Counted from the stretch's first letter, positions 1-7,376 are shown. The stretch: DNA of 10,352 bases from Bacteroidota bacterium (GCA_003648455.1 QMPG01000087.1:1-10352), one strand, 5' to 3'. Numbers and translations are program-made. Notes: a model not told the origin generated them from the sequence alone.

Positions 1-480
1 AAAGATTAAAACAATCGGAGTAAGTATAATGGCAGCTATACTAAATTGTGTTTTAATTTTTTTAATACTTAAATTATAAGAACTGAGATATTTAGCTAAG
101 ACAATACTTGTTGCCACTTTCGCAAATTCAGCCGGTTGAATTCTAAACGCACCGATTTCAAGCCAAGATCGGGCTCCGTGAATTTCTTTTCCCAGAAATA
201 AAACAGATATTAAAAGAAATATTGTCGCTACGTAAATGAAGTAAGCAAAAAAACTATAGAACTTTACATCAATTAAAAAAATTATAAATATTAATATAAA
301 AGAAGCAGAAATCCATAGCAGTTGCTTCCCATAGCGTTGTGATATGTCAAAAATACTTTGGTGACCTTCATTATAAACGGCTGAATAAATATTTACCCAT
401 CCAAATATAATTAGTGCAAGGTATAATAAAACTGTTAGCCAGTCAATATTATTCCATATGTTTGTCTTGCGTTTGTACAT
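1..480 (-). CDS. rodA: RodA, SEDS peptidoglycan glycosyltransferase (N-terminal part, cut by window edge)
   Basis: RodA is the SEDS-family membrane glycosyltransferase that polymerises lipid II into glycan strands in the elongasome, working with PBP2. The frame is open from the ATG at 478-480 to base 1, giving 160 residues of a protein usually near 400, so the C-terminal part lies outside the window. Visible are hydrophobic segments near residues 14-35, 53-70, 75-96 and 147-160, and the SEDS signatures GARSW (103-107, then LEIG) and QPAEFAKVA (115-123). The start lies inside the 3' end of the PBP2 gene in another frame, a 32-base overlap that suggests translational coupling. No other ATG near the start fits better. 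Identification is firm from the two signatures and from the PBP2 neighbour; FtsW is the alternative but does not fit this context. Confidence 0.95.
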   Translation of the reverse strand, partial: MYKRKTNIWNNIDWLTVLLYLALIIFGWVNIYSAVYNEGHQSIFDISQRYGKQLLWISASFILIFIIFLIDVKFYSFFAYFIYVATIFLLISVLFLGKEIHGARSWLEIGAFRIQPAEFAKVATSIVLAKYLSSYNLSIKKIKTQFSIAAIILTPIVLIF

Positions 481-2293
481 TTATTAAATCACAATTTAGT
501 ATATAATTTTCTAACCATTTTCTGGAAATTTCTTTTTTCAGATATTTTTCAATTATTAAGCTGGCAGTAGGAGCAGCCCATCTTGCTCCATAACCTCCAT
601 TTTCGATGAACACGGCAACAGCTATTTTAGGCTTGTCCTTTGGTGCAAATGCAATAAAAATTGAATGATTATCACCGTGAGGATTTTGAGCTGTGCCTGT
701 TTTCCCACAAACAGTAATGTCTTTAATTTTGGCAATTCTGGCAGTGCTTCCTGCCCCACCGTTTATAACACTATCCATTCCTTCAATAACTATTGGGAAA
801 TATGAGGAATCAATTTTTGTATAATGCTTAACCAAAAATTGGGGGTCAATATTTTTTTTATTACTTATATTTTTTACAATATGAGGAGTATAGTAAAAAC
901 CTCTATTGGCAACAGTACTTGTCATGTTTGCCATCTGAAGTGGTGTAATTCCAAGCTCTCCTTGACCAATAGAAAGAGATATTGTAGTGAGAGAACTCCA
1001 ATGACTATTACCGTAATATTTATCATAGTATTTAGTTGTAGGAATATTCCCACTTAGCTCGTTTGGTAAATCTAAACCTAATTTATTTCCAAAACCAAAC
1101 GATGTAACATAGTCTCTCCATACTTGAAAACCTTCTTCTGCTGATGCAAATTCTGGATTATCAATAATACTTCTGTAAACATTACAAAAATAAGCATTAC
1201 AAGAATATTGAACTGCATGAGTTAGATCTAAAGGAGAGGGGTGGATATGACAACCAACAGTTGTTCTGCCCGATCGATATCCTCCATGACACGAGTATTG
1301 AGTGCTTTGATATAGCACTTTTTCTTGTAATCCAATTAGAGCTGTTATTATTTTAAATGTAGAACCAGGAGGATATTTTGCCATCACAGCTCTGTTAAAA
1401 AGTGGCTTTAATGTGTCTTTTAGAAGTTTTAAGTAGTTTTGTGTTCTTATTCTGCCTACTAATAAATCCGGATTATATGAAGGACTTGTTACCATTGTCA
1501 ATATTTCACCCGTTGATGGTTCAATGGCTACAATACTTCCTTTTTTATTTTGCATTAATTTTTCACCGTATTTTTGAAGGCTTGCATCCAATGTTGTTGT
1601 AATATTTGCTCCGGCAATCGCTATTGTATCATATCTTCCTTTTTTATATTTACCTTTAATTCTGTTATGAACATCAACTAGAAATATTTCAACTCCTTTT
1701 TTCCCTCTTAGGTCTTTTTCATATGATTTTTCAATACCACTTATTCCAATATAGTCTCCAAGTTTATAGTAAGAATTCTTCTTTGTTGTATTATCGTCAA
1801 CTTCACCAACATAACCTAAAGAGTGGGCTGCAATTTTTTTAGGATATTTTCTTAGAGTTCTTGTTTGAACAAAAAAACCATGAAATTTATATAGTTTTTC
1901 TTGAAGTTTTGCATAAGTAATCGACGACATCTGTTTTAAAAACAAAGATGGTTTAAGATATGAATAGTTTTTGGCTTTGGTTATTTTTTCAACTAATTGT
2001 TGCTTCGAAATATTAATTATTTTACAAAAGGATGTTGTATCGAATGCTTCAAGTTGTCGAGGAACAATCATTAAATCATAGGCTGCTTGATTATAAACAA
2101 GTAATTCTCCGTTTCTGTCAAAAATTAAGCCTCTTGCCGGATATTGAGTAACATACCTTAAAACGTTGTTACTAGCCGATACCTTGTATGATGTATCAAT
2201 TACTTGTAATGCAAATAAACGAATTATGTATATTATACTTACAAGTATAAATAGTATTTGAATAAAATATTTTCTTTGCTTAAAAATATCCAT
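449..2293 (-). CDS. mrdA: Penicillin-binding protein 2, class B transpeptidase of the elongasome
   Basis: PBP2 is the monofunctional D,D-transpeptidase that cross-links peptidoglycan made by RodA during side-wall growth; it is anchored in the inner membrane with its catalytic domain in the periplasm. At 614 residues it has the usual size. A short N-terminal segment precedes one transmembrane helix (about 11-29), then the PARG motif of the pedestal/dimerisation region (52-55), and a transpeptidase domain from about 250 to 585. All three catalytic motifs are present: SxxK as S311-T-F-K314, SxN as S364-C-N366, and KTG at 531-533. Between the first two lie C335, C348, H349 and H351, a possible metal site together with C365. 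The gene follows mreD after 66 bases and overlaps rodA. The protein looks complete and functional. Confidence 0.97.
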   Translation of the reverse strand: MDIFKQRKYFIQILFILVSIIYIIRLFALQVIDTSYKVSASNNVLRYVTQYPARGLIFDRNGELLVYNQAAYDLMIVPRQLEAFDTTSFCKIINISKQQLVEKITKAKNYSYLKPSLFLKQMSSITYAKLQEKLYKFHGFFVQTRTLRKYPKKIAAHSLGYVGEVDDNTTKKNSYYKLGDYIGISGIEKSYEKDLRGKKGVEIFLVDVHNRIKGKYKKGRYDTIAIAGANITTTLDASLQKYGEKLMQNKKGSIVAIEPSTGEILTMVTSPSYNPDLLVGRIRTQNYLKLLKDTLKPLFNRAVMAKYPPGSTFKIITALIGLQEKVLYQSTQYSCHGGYRSGRTTVGCHIHPSPLDLTHAVQYSCNAYFCNVYRSIIDNPEFASAEEGFQVWRDYVTSFGFGNKLGLDLPNELSGNIPTTKYYDKYYGNSHWSSLTTISLSIGQGELGITPLQMANMTSTVANRGFYYTPHIVKNISNKKNIDPQFLVKHYTKIDSSYFPIVIEGMDSVINGGAGSTARIAKIKDITVCGKTGTAQNPHGDNHSIFIAFAPKDKPKIAVAVFIENGGYGARWAAPTASLIIEKYLKKEISRKWLENYILNCDLINVQTQDKHME

Positions 2294-2359
2294 TTAGCAA
2301 TTGTACAATTTAGAATTTACACTTGTGATTTTAGACTTCACAGTTTCATAATCTCATAG

Positions 2360-2866
2360 CTATTTTCTATAAACAATATATTGACTAAATACAATAAGAA
2401 TTATTGTAAAGATAGAACTTAACAAGGCTCTTGATAATGTATAAAAGAAGCCTGAAAATGTATAAACTTCAATATAAAACAAAAATATATGATGTGCTAA
2501 GATTAATATTGTCGAATATTTAAGAAACCAAGAAAAACCATAGTAATGGATTCTTGGCAATGAACTTGCTTCATATCCTTCTCTTGGTGCTATATATTGT
2601 AAAATATGGGGTCGCAAAAATGCAATAAAAACGCAAGCAGATGCATGCATCCCTATAGTGTTTGAAAATATATCAATTGACAATCCTAATAAGAAAGATG
2701 AGAGCATTAAAATCCATTTTGGAGTTTCAAAAGGAAGTAATAAAATAAAAATAATATAAAAATAAGGGTTTATATAACCACTAAATTGAATATTATTAAA
2801 TAATATTACTTGCAGAATAACTAAAATTGCAAAGCGCCATATGTTTCTTAATATAAGCTTAATCAT
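2360..2866 (-). CDS. mreD: Rod shape-determining protein MreD
   Basis: MreD is a small polytopic inner-membrane protein of the elongasome; with MreC it links cytoplasmic MreB to the wall enzymes PBP2 and RodA. The 168-residue protein is almost wholly hydrophobic, with about six predicted membrane segments (near 9-25, 32-47, 50-66, 72-90, 112-131 and 145-165). A conserved-looking stretch, GLSIDIFSNTIGMHA (61-75), carries an acidic residue, D65, in or beside a membrane segment. MreD is poorly conserved between phyla, so the call rests on size, topology and position directly after mreC. Its ATG overlaps the mreC stop by eight bases (ATGATTAA), which suggests coupled translation. The start is fixed by that overlap. 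Confidence 0.93.
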   Translation of the reverse strand: MIKLILRNIWRFAILVILQVILFNNIQFSGYINPYFYIIFILLLPFETPKWILMLSSFLLGLSIDIFSNTIGMHASACVFIAFLRPHILQYIAPREGYEASSLPRIHYYGFSWFLKYSTILILAHHIFLFYIEVYTFSGFFYTLSRALLSSIFTIILIVFSQYIVYRK

Positions 2867-3689
2867 TCTCTGATATCTTTTCTAAATCTTTTTGTTCTTG
2901 TTTTAATAGATTTCCTACAACATAAACATAAGAGAGTTTTTTAAAATCTGTTGATAATTTTACAGTGATTAAATAAAAATTACCTCCTTTTTCATGTTCA
3001 AAATCTGATATTACACCAATTAGTTTACCTTTTGGGAATATTGATGAGTAGCCACTTGTTATTATTGTATCGCCAATATTTATTTTTACATGATTTGGAA
3101 TATCTTTTAATGTTGTTTCTCGATAATTTTTTCCATCCCAAACTAATGAACCAAAGTAATCATTTTTTTTAATCATCGCACTAATATGTAAATTAGTGTT
3201 TAAAATTGATATTACAGAGGCATAGTTGTTCGATACATTTTTAATTATTCCAACAATACCGGTTGGTGATATTACAGCCATTTCTTCGCTTACTCCATGT
3301 TTTTTACCTTTGTCTATTGTTAAATAATTGTTCTGACGGTTTACTGAATTATTAATAACATGAGCCGATATTGTAACATATTGTTGAAAGTAAGTAGAAT
3401 CGTAAATTTCAAGCAAAGAAATTTTGTTTGACTTAAATGATGATTTTAGACTGTTATAAAGTCGTGAGTTTTCAGCAGATAATGTTTCGTTTTTTTGATA
3501 TAAGTCAATGTAAGATTTAAAACTTGATACACTTTTATAAATATTTCCACTTATAGAGTTTGCAGAGTTAAGAAATGAAGATTTTTGATAATTATTATTC
3601 TCAATAACAAGTAATACTGAAAATAATTCAAATAAAAGGAATAATAAAAAGTAATAATATTTTAATAAAAATTTAATTAATGTCCTCAT
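2859..3689 (-). CDS. mreC: Rod shape-determining protein MreC
   Basis: MreC is a bitopic membrane protein whose periplasmic part forms filaments and activates PBP2 in the elongasome. The 276-residue protein has a short cytoplasmic N-terminus, one transmembrane helix (about 9-29), a probable coiled coil (about 54-85) and a beta-rich C-terminal domain. Family features include the DKGKKHGV stretch (126-133), SPTGIVGII (141-149), the GDTIITSGYSSIFPKG run around 206-221 and DFKKLSYVYVV near the end (248-258). The last 15 or so residues are charged and probably unstructured. mreC begins 197 bases after mreB, unlike the tight spacing of the rest of the cluster, and it may have its own promoter. No Shine-Dalgarno sequence is seen, as is usual in this phylum. 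Confidence 0.96.
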   Translation of the reverse strand: MRTLIKFLLKYYYFLLFLLFELFSVLLVIENNNYQKSSFLNSANSISGNIYKSVSSFKSYIDLYQKNETLSAENSRLYNSLKSSFKSNKISLLEIYDSTYFQQYVTISAHVINNSVNRQNNYLTIDKGKKHGVSEEMAVISPTGIVGIIKNVSNNYASVISILNTNLHISAMIKKNDYFGSLVWDGKNYRETTLKDIPNHVKINIGDTIITSGYSSIFPKGKLIGVISDFEHEKGGNFYLITVKLSTDFKKLSYVYVVGNLLKQEQKDLEKISEND

Positions 3690-3745
3690 TTATAACAGGT
3701 AAAAATAATCAAATAAATTTATGTGTATTTTTAAAATTATATTTT

Positions 3746-3764
3746 ATTTCATTTCATTTCATTT
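3746..3764 (-). repeat. Short pentamer tandem repeat in the mreC leader
   Basis: On the plus strand ATTTC occurs three times in a row (3746-3760), followed by ATTT, and is preceded by a one-base variant, ATTTT. On the transcribed minus strand this reads as repeated TGAAA units and creates three consecutive ATG triplets (first bases at 3762, 3757 and 3752), each followed by AAA and then a stop codon. It lies at or just after the predicted mreC transcription start. The tract is short and may be a chance result of AT-rich composition. Confidence 0.6.
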
Positions 3765-3766
3765 AA

Positions 3767-3798
3767 CAAAAATATTATATTCGTTAAATCACTTACAA
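3767..3798 (-). promoter_or_regulatory. Candidate Bacteroidota-type promoter for mreC-mreD-mrdA-rodA
   Basis: On the minus strand a TTG (3796-3798) is followed by a 21-base spacer and TATTTTTG (3767-3774), which fits the Bacteroidota primary sigma factor consensus of TTG or TTTG, about 17-23 bases, then TAnnTTTG. It lies roughly 80 bases upstream of the mreC ATG and just downstream of the long inverted repeat after mreB. This would let mreC and the genes after it be expressed independently of purH-mreB. The evidence is a motif match in AT-rich DNA, so a chance match is possible. Confidence 0.5.
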
Positions 3799-3804
3799 TC
3801 AACA

Positions 3805-3856
3805 AATTTCTTAATTTGGCTAATTGTATATTTTATTTTAACCAAATTAAGAAATT
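3805..3856 (-). repeat. 15-bp perfect inverted repeat between mreB and mreC
   Basis: The arms AATTTCTTAATTTGG (3805-3819) and CCAAATTAAGAAATT (3842-3856) are exact reverse complements across a 22-base spacer. After one mismatch a further three bases can pair inward. In an mreB transcript this would fold into a long, AT-rich hairpin starting about 30 bases after the mreB stop. It lacks the G+C-rich stem and clean U tract of a standard terminator; the downstream bases are only moderately T-rich. It could be a partial terminator, an RNA processing or 3'-end protection structure, or a protein site. The repeat itself is certain; its role is inferred. Confidence 0.7.
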
Positions 3857-3887
3857 GTAAATAAAAGAACGTAAATAAAGATAATAA

Positions 3888-4910
3888 TTATCTCATTAAA
3901 AATGGGAATTTATCAACATTTTTAAGAGCTATACCTGTTCCTCTAGCAACAGCATGAAGAGGATCTTCGGCAATATGAAATTTTATTTTTGTTTTAGAAC
4001 TAAGTCTCTTGTCTAGACCTCTGAGTAATGCCCCACCACCGGTAAGATATATTCCATTTTTCAATACGTCTGAATATAATTCGGGAGGTGTTTGCTCTAA
4101 GGCAGATAAAATTGCTGCTTCAACTTTATTAAGCGATCTGTCTAGGCAATGTGCAATTTCTTGATAAGAAACAGGGATTTCAATTGGCAGTGCTGTCATT
4201 TGATGAGGACCGCTAACAATATAATCAGATGGAGCATTCTCAATATCTGTTAATGCAGAACCAACATTTATTTTAATATCTTCAGCAGTTCTTTCACCTA
4301 TTTTAATATTATGTTGATGCCTCATATATTCTTTAATATCAGCAGTAAAATCATCTCCTGCAATACGTATTGATTTATTGCTAACAATACCTCCTAACGA
4401 AATAACAGCAATCTCGGTTGTTCCACCACCTATATCAACTACCATATTTCCTTCAGGAGCTTCAACATCAATTCCCAAGCCTAAAGCTGCAGCCATTGGT
4501 TCGTAAATAAGGTAAACTTCTCGACCTCCTGCATGTTCTGCTGAATCTCTTACAGCTCGTAACTCTACTTCAGTACTTCCCGATGGAATACAAACAACGA
4601 TTTTTAGTGCGGGAGAAAATAGCCGAGGTTTATTATCAATCATTTTAATCATGCCACGAATCATCTGTTCGGCTGCATTAAAATCTGCAATTACACCATC
4701 GCGCAAAGGACGAATTGTTTTTATATCGTCAGGTGTTTTTCCTTGCATTTGTCTGGCTCGGGAACCTACTGCAATTAATTTTTTTGTGTTCTGTTCTATC
4801 GCAACTATTGAAGGTTCATCTACAACAATTTTATCATTATTGATAATTATTGTATTGGCTGTTCCTAAATCGATTGCAATTTCTTGTGTTAAAAATGAAA
4901 AAAATCCCAT
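3888..4910 (-). CDS. mreB: Rod shape-determining protein MreB (bacterial actin)
   Basis: MreB is an ATP-binding actin homologue that forms membrane-associated filaments and orients the elongasome. The 340-residue length is normal. Actin-fold signatures appear in order: phosphate-1 loop DLGTANT (14-20), the YEPMAAALG segment (136-144) with the probable catalytic E137, phosphate-2 loop DIGGGTTE (159-166), and the adenosine-site motif LTGGGALLRG (289-298). The N-terminus MGFFSFLTQE supplies the hydrophobic residues that could touch the membrane. The conserved RGTGIAL stretch (323-329) lies close to the C-terminus. The gene starts 20 bases after the purH stop, so the two are probably cotranscribed; it is then separated from mreC by a 197-base gap. 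The ATG start matches family N-termini. Confidence 0.98.
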   Translation of the reverse strand: MGFFSFLTQEIAIDLGTANTIIINNDKIVVDEPSIVAIEQNTKKLIAVGSRARQMQGKTPDDIKTIRPLRDGVIADFNAAEQMIRGMIKMIDNKPRLFSPALKIVVCIPSGSTEVELRAVRDSAEHAGGREVYLIYEPMAAALGLGIDVEAPEGNMVVDIGGGTTEIAVISLGGIVSNKSIRIAGDDFTADIKEYMRHQHNIKIGERTAEDIKINVGSALTDIENAPSDYIVSGPHQMTALPIEIPVSYQEIAHCLDRSLNKVEAAILSALEQTPPELYSDVLKNGIYLTGGGALLRGLDKRLSSKTKIKFHIAEDPLHAVARGTGIALKNVDKFPFLMR

Positions 4911-4930
4911 CTATTTTACTTAATTAAAAA

Positions 4931-6454
4931 TTAGTGTTTAAAATGTCTTATTCCTGTAAAAACCATTGACATGTTATTATTATTGCAAAAATCAATTGAT
5001 TCTTTATCTCTTATTGAACCACCCGGCTGTACAACAGATGTTATTCCTGCGTTGTGAGCAATTTCAACAGAATCTCCAAAAGGGAAAAAGGCATCTGAAG
5101 CCATAACTCCTCCTTCAAGGCTGTTATCAAATGAGTTTGCTTTTTCAATTGCTTGTTTTAATGCATCAACTCTTGATGTTTGTCCAACTCCACTTGCTAT
5201 AAGTTTTTTGTTTTTCGCAAGAACTATTGAATTCGATTTTGAATGTTTTACTATTTTATTTGCAAATATTAAATCAGAAATATTGTCTTTTGATGGTATC
5301 TGTTTTGTTATTACTTTAAAATCATTCTCTTCTTCAGTTTTTAAATCAGCATCTTGTGCAATTACTCCATTTAGAAGAGATCTGAATTGTTTTTTTGGAA
5401 AATCAAATTCTTTTTGAATAAGAATAATTCTTTTTTTGTTTTGTCTTAATAATTCAAAAGCTTCGTTTTCATAATCGGGAGCAATTATTACTTCAAAAAA
5501 CAATCTGTTTATTTCAGTAGCTGTTTCTTTATCTAATTTTGTATTTGTAATTAAGATGCCTCCAAAAGCCGATACTGGGTCTCCCGATAGAGCCTGTTCC
5601 CATGCTTCAATTAATTTTGGACGAGATGCAACTCCACATGCATTGTTATGTTTCATAATTACAAATGTTGTTTCATCAAATTCATTTATTAATTTAACTG
5701 CAGCATCAATGTCGAGTAGATTATTATATGAAATTTCTTTTCCGTTTAGTTTATCAAATATTTTATCAAACTCTCCAAAGAAAACACCATATTGGTGTGG
5801 GTTTTCACCATACCTCAATGTTGTTGAATGGGTTATGCTTTCTTTAAAAACATTTAGATTATCATTGTTGAAATATTTGAAAATAGAAGTATCATAGTCT
5901 GAAGAGATATTAAAAGCTTGGCGAGCAAAAATTTTGCGTTCTTCAATTGATATTTCACCATTGTTTTTGTTTAATATGTCTAAAAGCAAATTGTATTGGT
6001 TACGGGAACTTATTGTAAGTACATCTTTAAAATTTTTGGCTGCAGCTCGTATTAACGAAATGCCTCCAATATCAATTTTTTCAATTATATCCTCTTCGCT
6101 GGCACCATTTGCAACTGTTTCTTTAAAGGGATAGAGGTCAACAATAACTAAATCAATTTCTGGTATTTCATAATTGTTGATTTCTTTAATGTCATTTTCG
6201 TTTGAGCGACGAGATAATATACCTCCAAAAATTTTAGGGTGTAATGTTTTAACTCTTCCTCCCAGTATAGAAGGATAAGTTGTAAGGCTTTCAACTGAAG
6301 TTACTTCTATATTGAGTTCTTCAATAAACTTTTGTGTCCCTCCTGTTGAATAAATTTTTATATTTAATTGATTGAGTTTTTTTATTAAAGGGGCAAGATT
6401 TTCTTTATTATATACAGAAATTAATGCTGTTTTTATTTTCTTTAAATTACTCAT
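4931..6454 (-). CDS. purH: Bifunctional AICAR transformylase / IMP cyclohydrolase PurH
   Basis: PurH catalyses the last two steps of purine synthesis in the cytoplasm: formylation of AICAR with 10-formyltetrahydrofolate to FAICAR, then ring closure to IMP. The 507-residue protein is full length. The N-terminal MGS-like cyclohydrolase domain (about 1-150) carries STGGT (36-40) and GGRVKTLHP (65-73). The transformylase domain follows, with LRYGENPHQ (213-221), the catalytic Lys-His pair in MKHNN (K268, H269), GDPVSAFGG (291-299) and SDAFFPF (453-459). The C-terminus GIRHFKH is typical. Its position directly ahead of mreB recurs in Bacteroidota, so a shared transcript with mreB is likely although the functions are unrelated. 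A candidate promoter lies about 60 bases upstream. Confidence 0.98.
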   Translation of the reverse strand: MSNLKKIKTALISVYNKENLAPLIKKLNQLNIKIYSTGGTQKFIEELNIEVTSVESLTTYPSILGGRVKTLHPKIFGGILSRRSNENDIKEINNYEIPEIDLVIVDLYPFKETVANGASEEDIIEKIDIGGISLIRAAAKNFKDVLTISSRNQYNLLLDILNKNNGEISIEERKIFARQAFNISSDYDTSIFKYFNNDNLNVFKESITHSTTLRYGENPHQYGVFFGEFDKIFDKLNGKEISYNNLLDIDAAVKLINEFDETTFVIMKHNNACGVASRPKLIEAWEQALSGDPVSAFGGILITNTKLDKETATEINRLFFEVIIAPDYENEAFELLRQNKKRIILIQKEFDFPKKQFRSLLNGVIAQDADLKTEEENDFKVITKQIPSKDNISDLIFANKIVKHSKSNSIVLAKNKKLIASGVGQTSRVDALKQAIEKANSFDNSLEGGVMASDAFFPFGDSVEIAHNAGITSVVQPGGSIRDKESIDFCNNNNMSMVFTGIRHFKH

Positions 6455-6509
6455 TTTAATAAATCATGAAATTTGCAAAGACTTAACTCAAGTTTGATTT
6501 ATGGATTTA

Positions 6510-6540
6510 CAAAGATATAAATTTATTGCTCTTATTAAAC
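6510..6540 (-). promoter_or_regulatory. Candidate Bacteroidota-type promoter for purH-mreB
   Basis: The minus strand carries TATCTTTG (6510-6517), an exact match to TAnnTTTG, about 56 bases ahead of the purH ATG. The upstream element is weaker: GTTT (6537-6540), 19 bases further up, in place of TTTG. It is the only exact -7 match seen in the 167-base gap between the Crp-like gene and purH. No purine-responsive operator or riboswitch was recognised in the leader. Confidence 0.5.
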
Positions 6541-6581
6541 TTTTTTAGGTATTTAATAGTTGAATAATTTTGACAAGGGAG

Positions 6582-6614
6582 AAAAACAAAACAATTGTGT
6601 AATCTTTTGTTTTT
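6582..6614 (-). terminator. Possible weak terminator after the Crp-like gene
   Basis: AAAAACAAAA (6582-6591) and TTTTGTTTTT (6605-6614) form a perfect 10-bp inverted repeat with a 13-base loop, starting eight bases after the stop codon. On the minus strand the descending arm is itself T-rich. Only one G-C pair supports the stem, so the hairpin is weak; it might act in either direction or be a product of AT-rich composition. Confidence 0.35.
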
Positions 6615-6621
6615 TAAAGTG

Positions 6622-7320
6622 TTAACCCAAGTCGTTAATCCTTTGTAATTTTTTAAAATCGGTAATAGCTATTTTTCTGCCTTTTACAGATATTACACCC
6701 TCATTTGCAAAAGTTGATAAAGTACGAATTGCATTTGATGTAGTCATGTTTGATAAGTTAGCAAGGTCTTCGCGGGATAGGAATATATTTAAAGTGCAAT
6801 TGTCTTCTGCAAATCCATATGTGTTTTTTAGAAAAAGCAAAGTTTCTGCAAATCTTCCTCTAATGTGTTTTTGGGTAAGAGCAACAATTTTTTTATTTGA
6901 AACCCCTAGTTCTGAAGCAAGTAGTTTTATAATATTTAATGCAAAATCGTTATTGCTGTGGATAAATTCTTTTAGTAGATTTTTATCAAAAGTGCAAATT
7001 ATTGTATCTTCAATAGCAATAGCTGACGAAATGTAAGGTTCTTCTGCTATTAATGCGCGATAGCCAATTATGTCAATAGGTTTATTCATCCTTAAAATTT
7101 GACTTCTTCCACCAATACCATTTTTTGAAATTTTTACTTTTCCTTCAATCAAACAAAGAACACTATTTGGTATCTCGCCCTCTTTAAAAATTACATCATT
7201 TCTTTTATAGTAAGATAATATGTGATTTTTCAGCAAGATGTTTTTTTCATTAGTTGACAATACTTTAAAAATATCACTATTGTTGATGTATTCTCTGCAA
7301 TTAATATCATTAAGATTCAT
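6622..7320 (-). CDS. Crp/Fnr-family transcriptional regulator
   Basis: This 232-residue protein has an N-terminal cyclic-nucleotide-binding-like beta-barrel (about 18-118), a long dimerisation helix (about 120-150) and a C-terminal winged helix-turn-helix (about 155-225) with LSREDLANLS (181-190) and a recognition helix around TTSNAIRTL (193-201). Aligned by eye to E. coli CRP, the ribose-binding Glu is Y87 and the phosphate-binding Arg is I97, so cAMP binding is unlikely. Cysteines occur at 8, 56, 109 and 175 without the N-terminal cluster of FNR, so an FNR-type iron-sulphur sensor is not supported. The recognition helix also departs from the ETxSR pattern of FNR. The effector and targets are unknown; redox, NO or haem sensing are possibilities only. 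The gene stands alone, with a palindrome over its own promoter that suggests autoregulation. Confidence 0.92.
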   Translation of the reverse strand: MNLNDINCREYINNSDIFKVLSTNEKNILLKNHILSYYKRNDVIFKEGEIPNSVLCLIEGKVKISKNGIGGRSQILRMNKPIDIIGYRALIAEEPYISSAIAIEDTIICTFDKNLLKEFIHSNNDFALNIIKLLASELGVSNKKIVALTQKHIRGRFAETLLFLKNTYGFAEDNCTLNIFLSREDLANLSNMTTSNAIRTLSTFANEGVISVKGRKIAITDFKKLQRINDLG

Positions 7321-7352
7321 TAGTCTTTGTTCATTTAAGAAAAATACATTTT

Positions 7353-7368
7353 TATGTTAAAAAACATA
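7353..7368. promoter_or_regulatory. Palindrome TATGTT-N4-AACATA, possible Crp/Fnr operator
   Basis: A perfect 6-4-6 inverted repeat lies 33 bases upstream of the Crp-like ATG, directly next to the candidate -7 element and over the expected transcription start. Its size and symmetry suit a dimeric Crp/Fnr regulator, whose sites are usually 14-22 bp palindromes, and its place would suit repression. The half-site differs from the classical FNR (TTGAT) and CRP (TGTGA) half-sites. No second copy was noticed elsewhere in the window. Confidence 0.4.
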
Positions 7369-7376
7369 CAAATTTA
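7369..7376 (-). promoter_or_regulatory. Candidate -7 element for the Crp-like gene
   Basis: The minus strand reads TAAATTTG, an exact TAnnTTTG match, about 48 bases upstream of the ATG in the 110-base gap after rlmD. No clear TTG or TTTG is seen at the expected upstream spacing, where the sequence is T-rich, so the promoter may be weak or need an activator. A shared 11-base string, AAATTTAAAAA, occurs twice, 19 bases apart, at and just upstream of this element. Confidence 0.4.

Noticed and set aside
2294..2359. TGTGA-N9-TCACA inverted repeat and the ATTGTACAAT palindrome between mreD and mrdA
   Set aside because: The 5-bp arms have the wrong spacing for a CRP site (N6), no promoter match accompanies them, and short palindromes are common in AT-rich DNA.
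5556..5897. Plus-strand open frames inside purH, mreB, mrdA, rlmD and the Crp-like gene
   Set aside because: They lie antisense to well-supported genes, have no recognisable motifs and show compositions expected from the reverse of real coding frames.
6622..7320. Naming the Crp-like gene fnr or crp
   Set aside because: The FNR iron-sulphur cysteines and the CRP cAMP-contact residues are both absent, so only the family name is supported.
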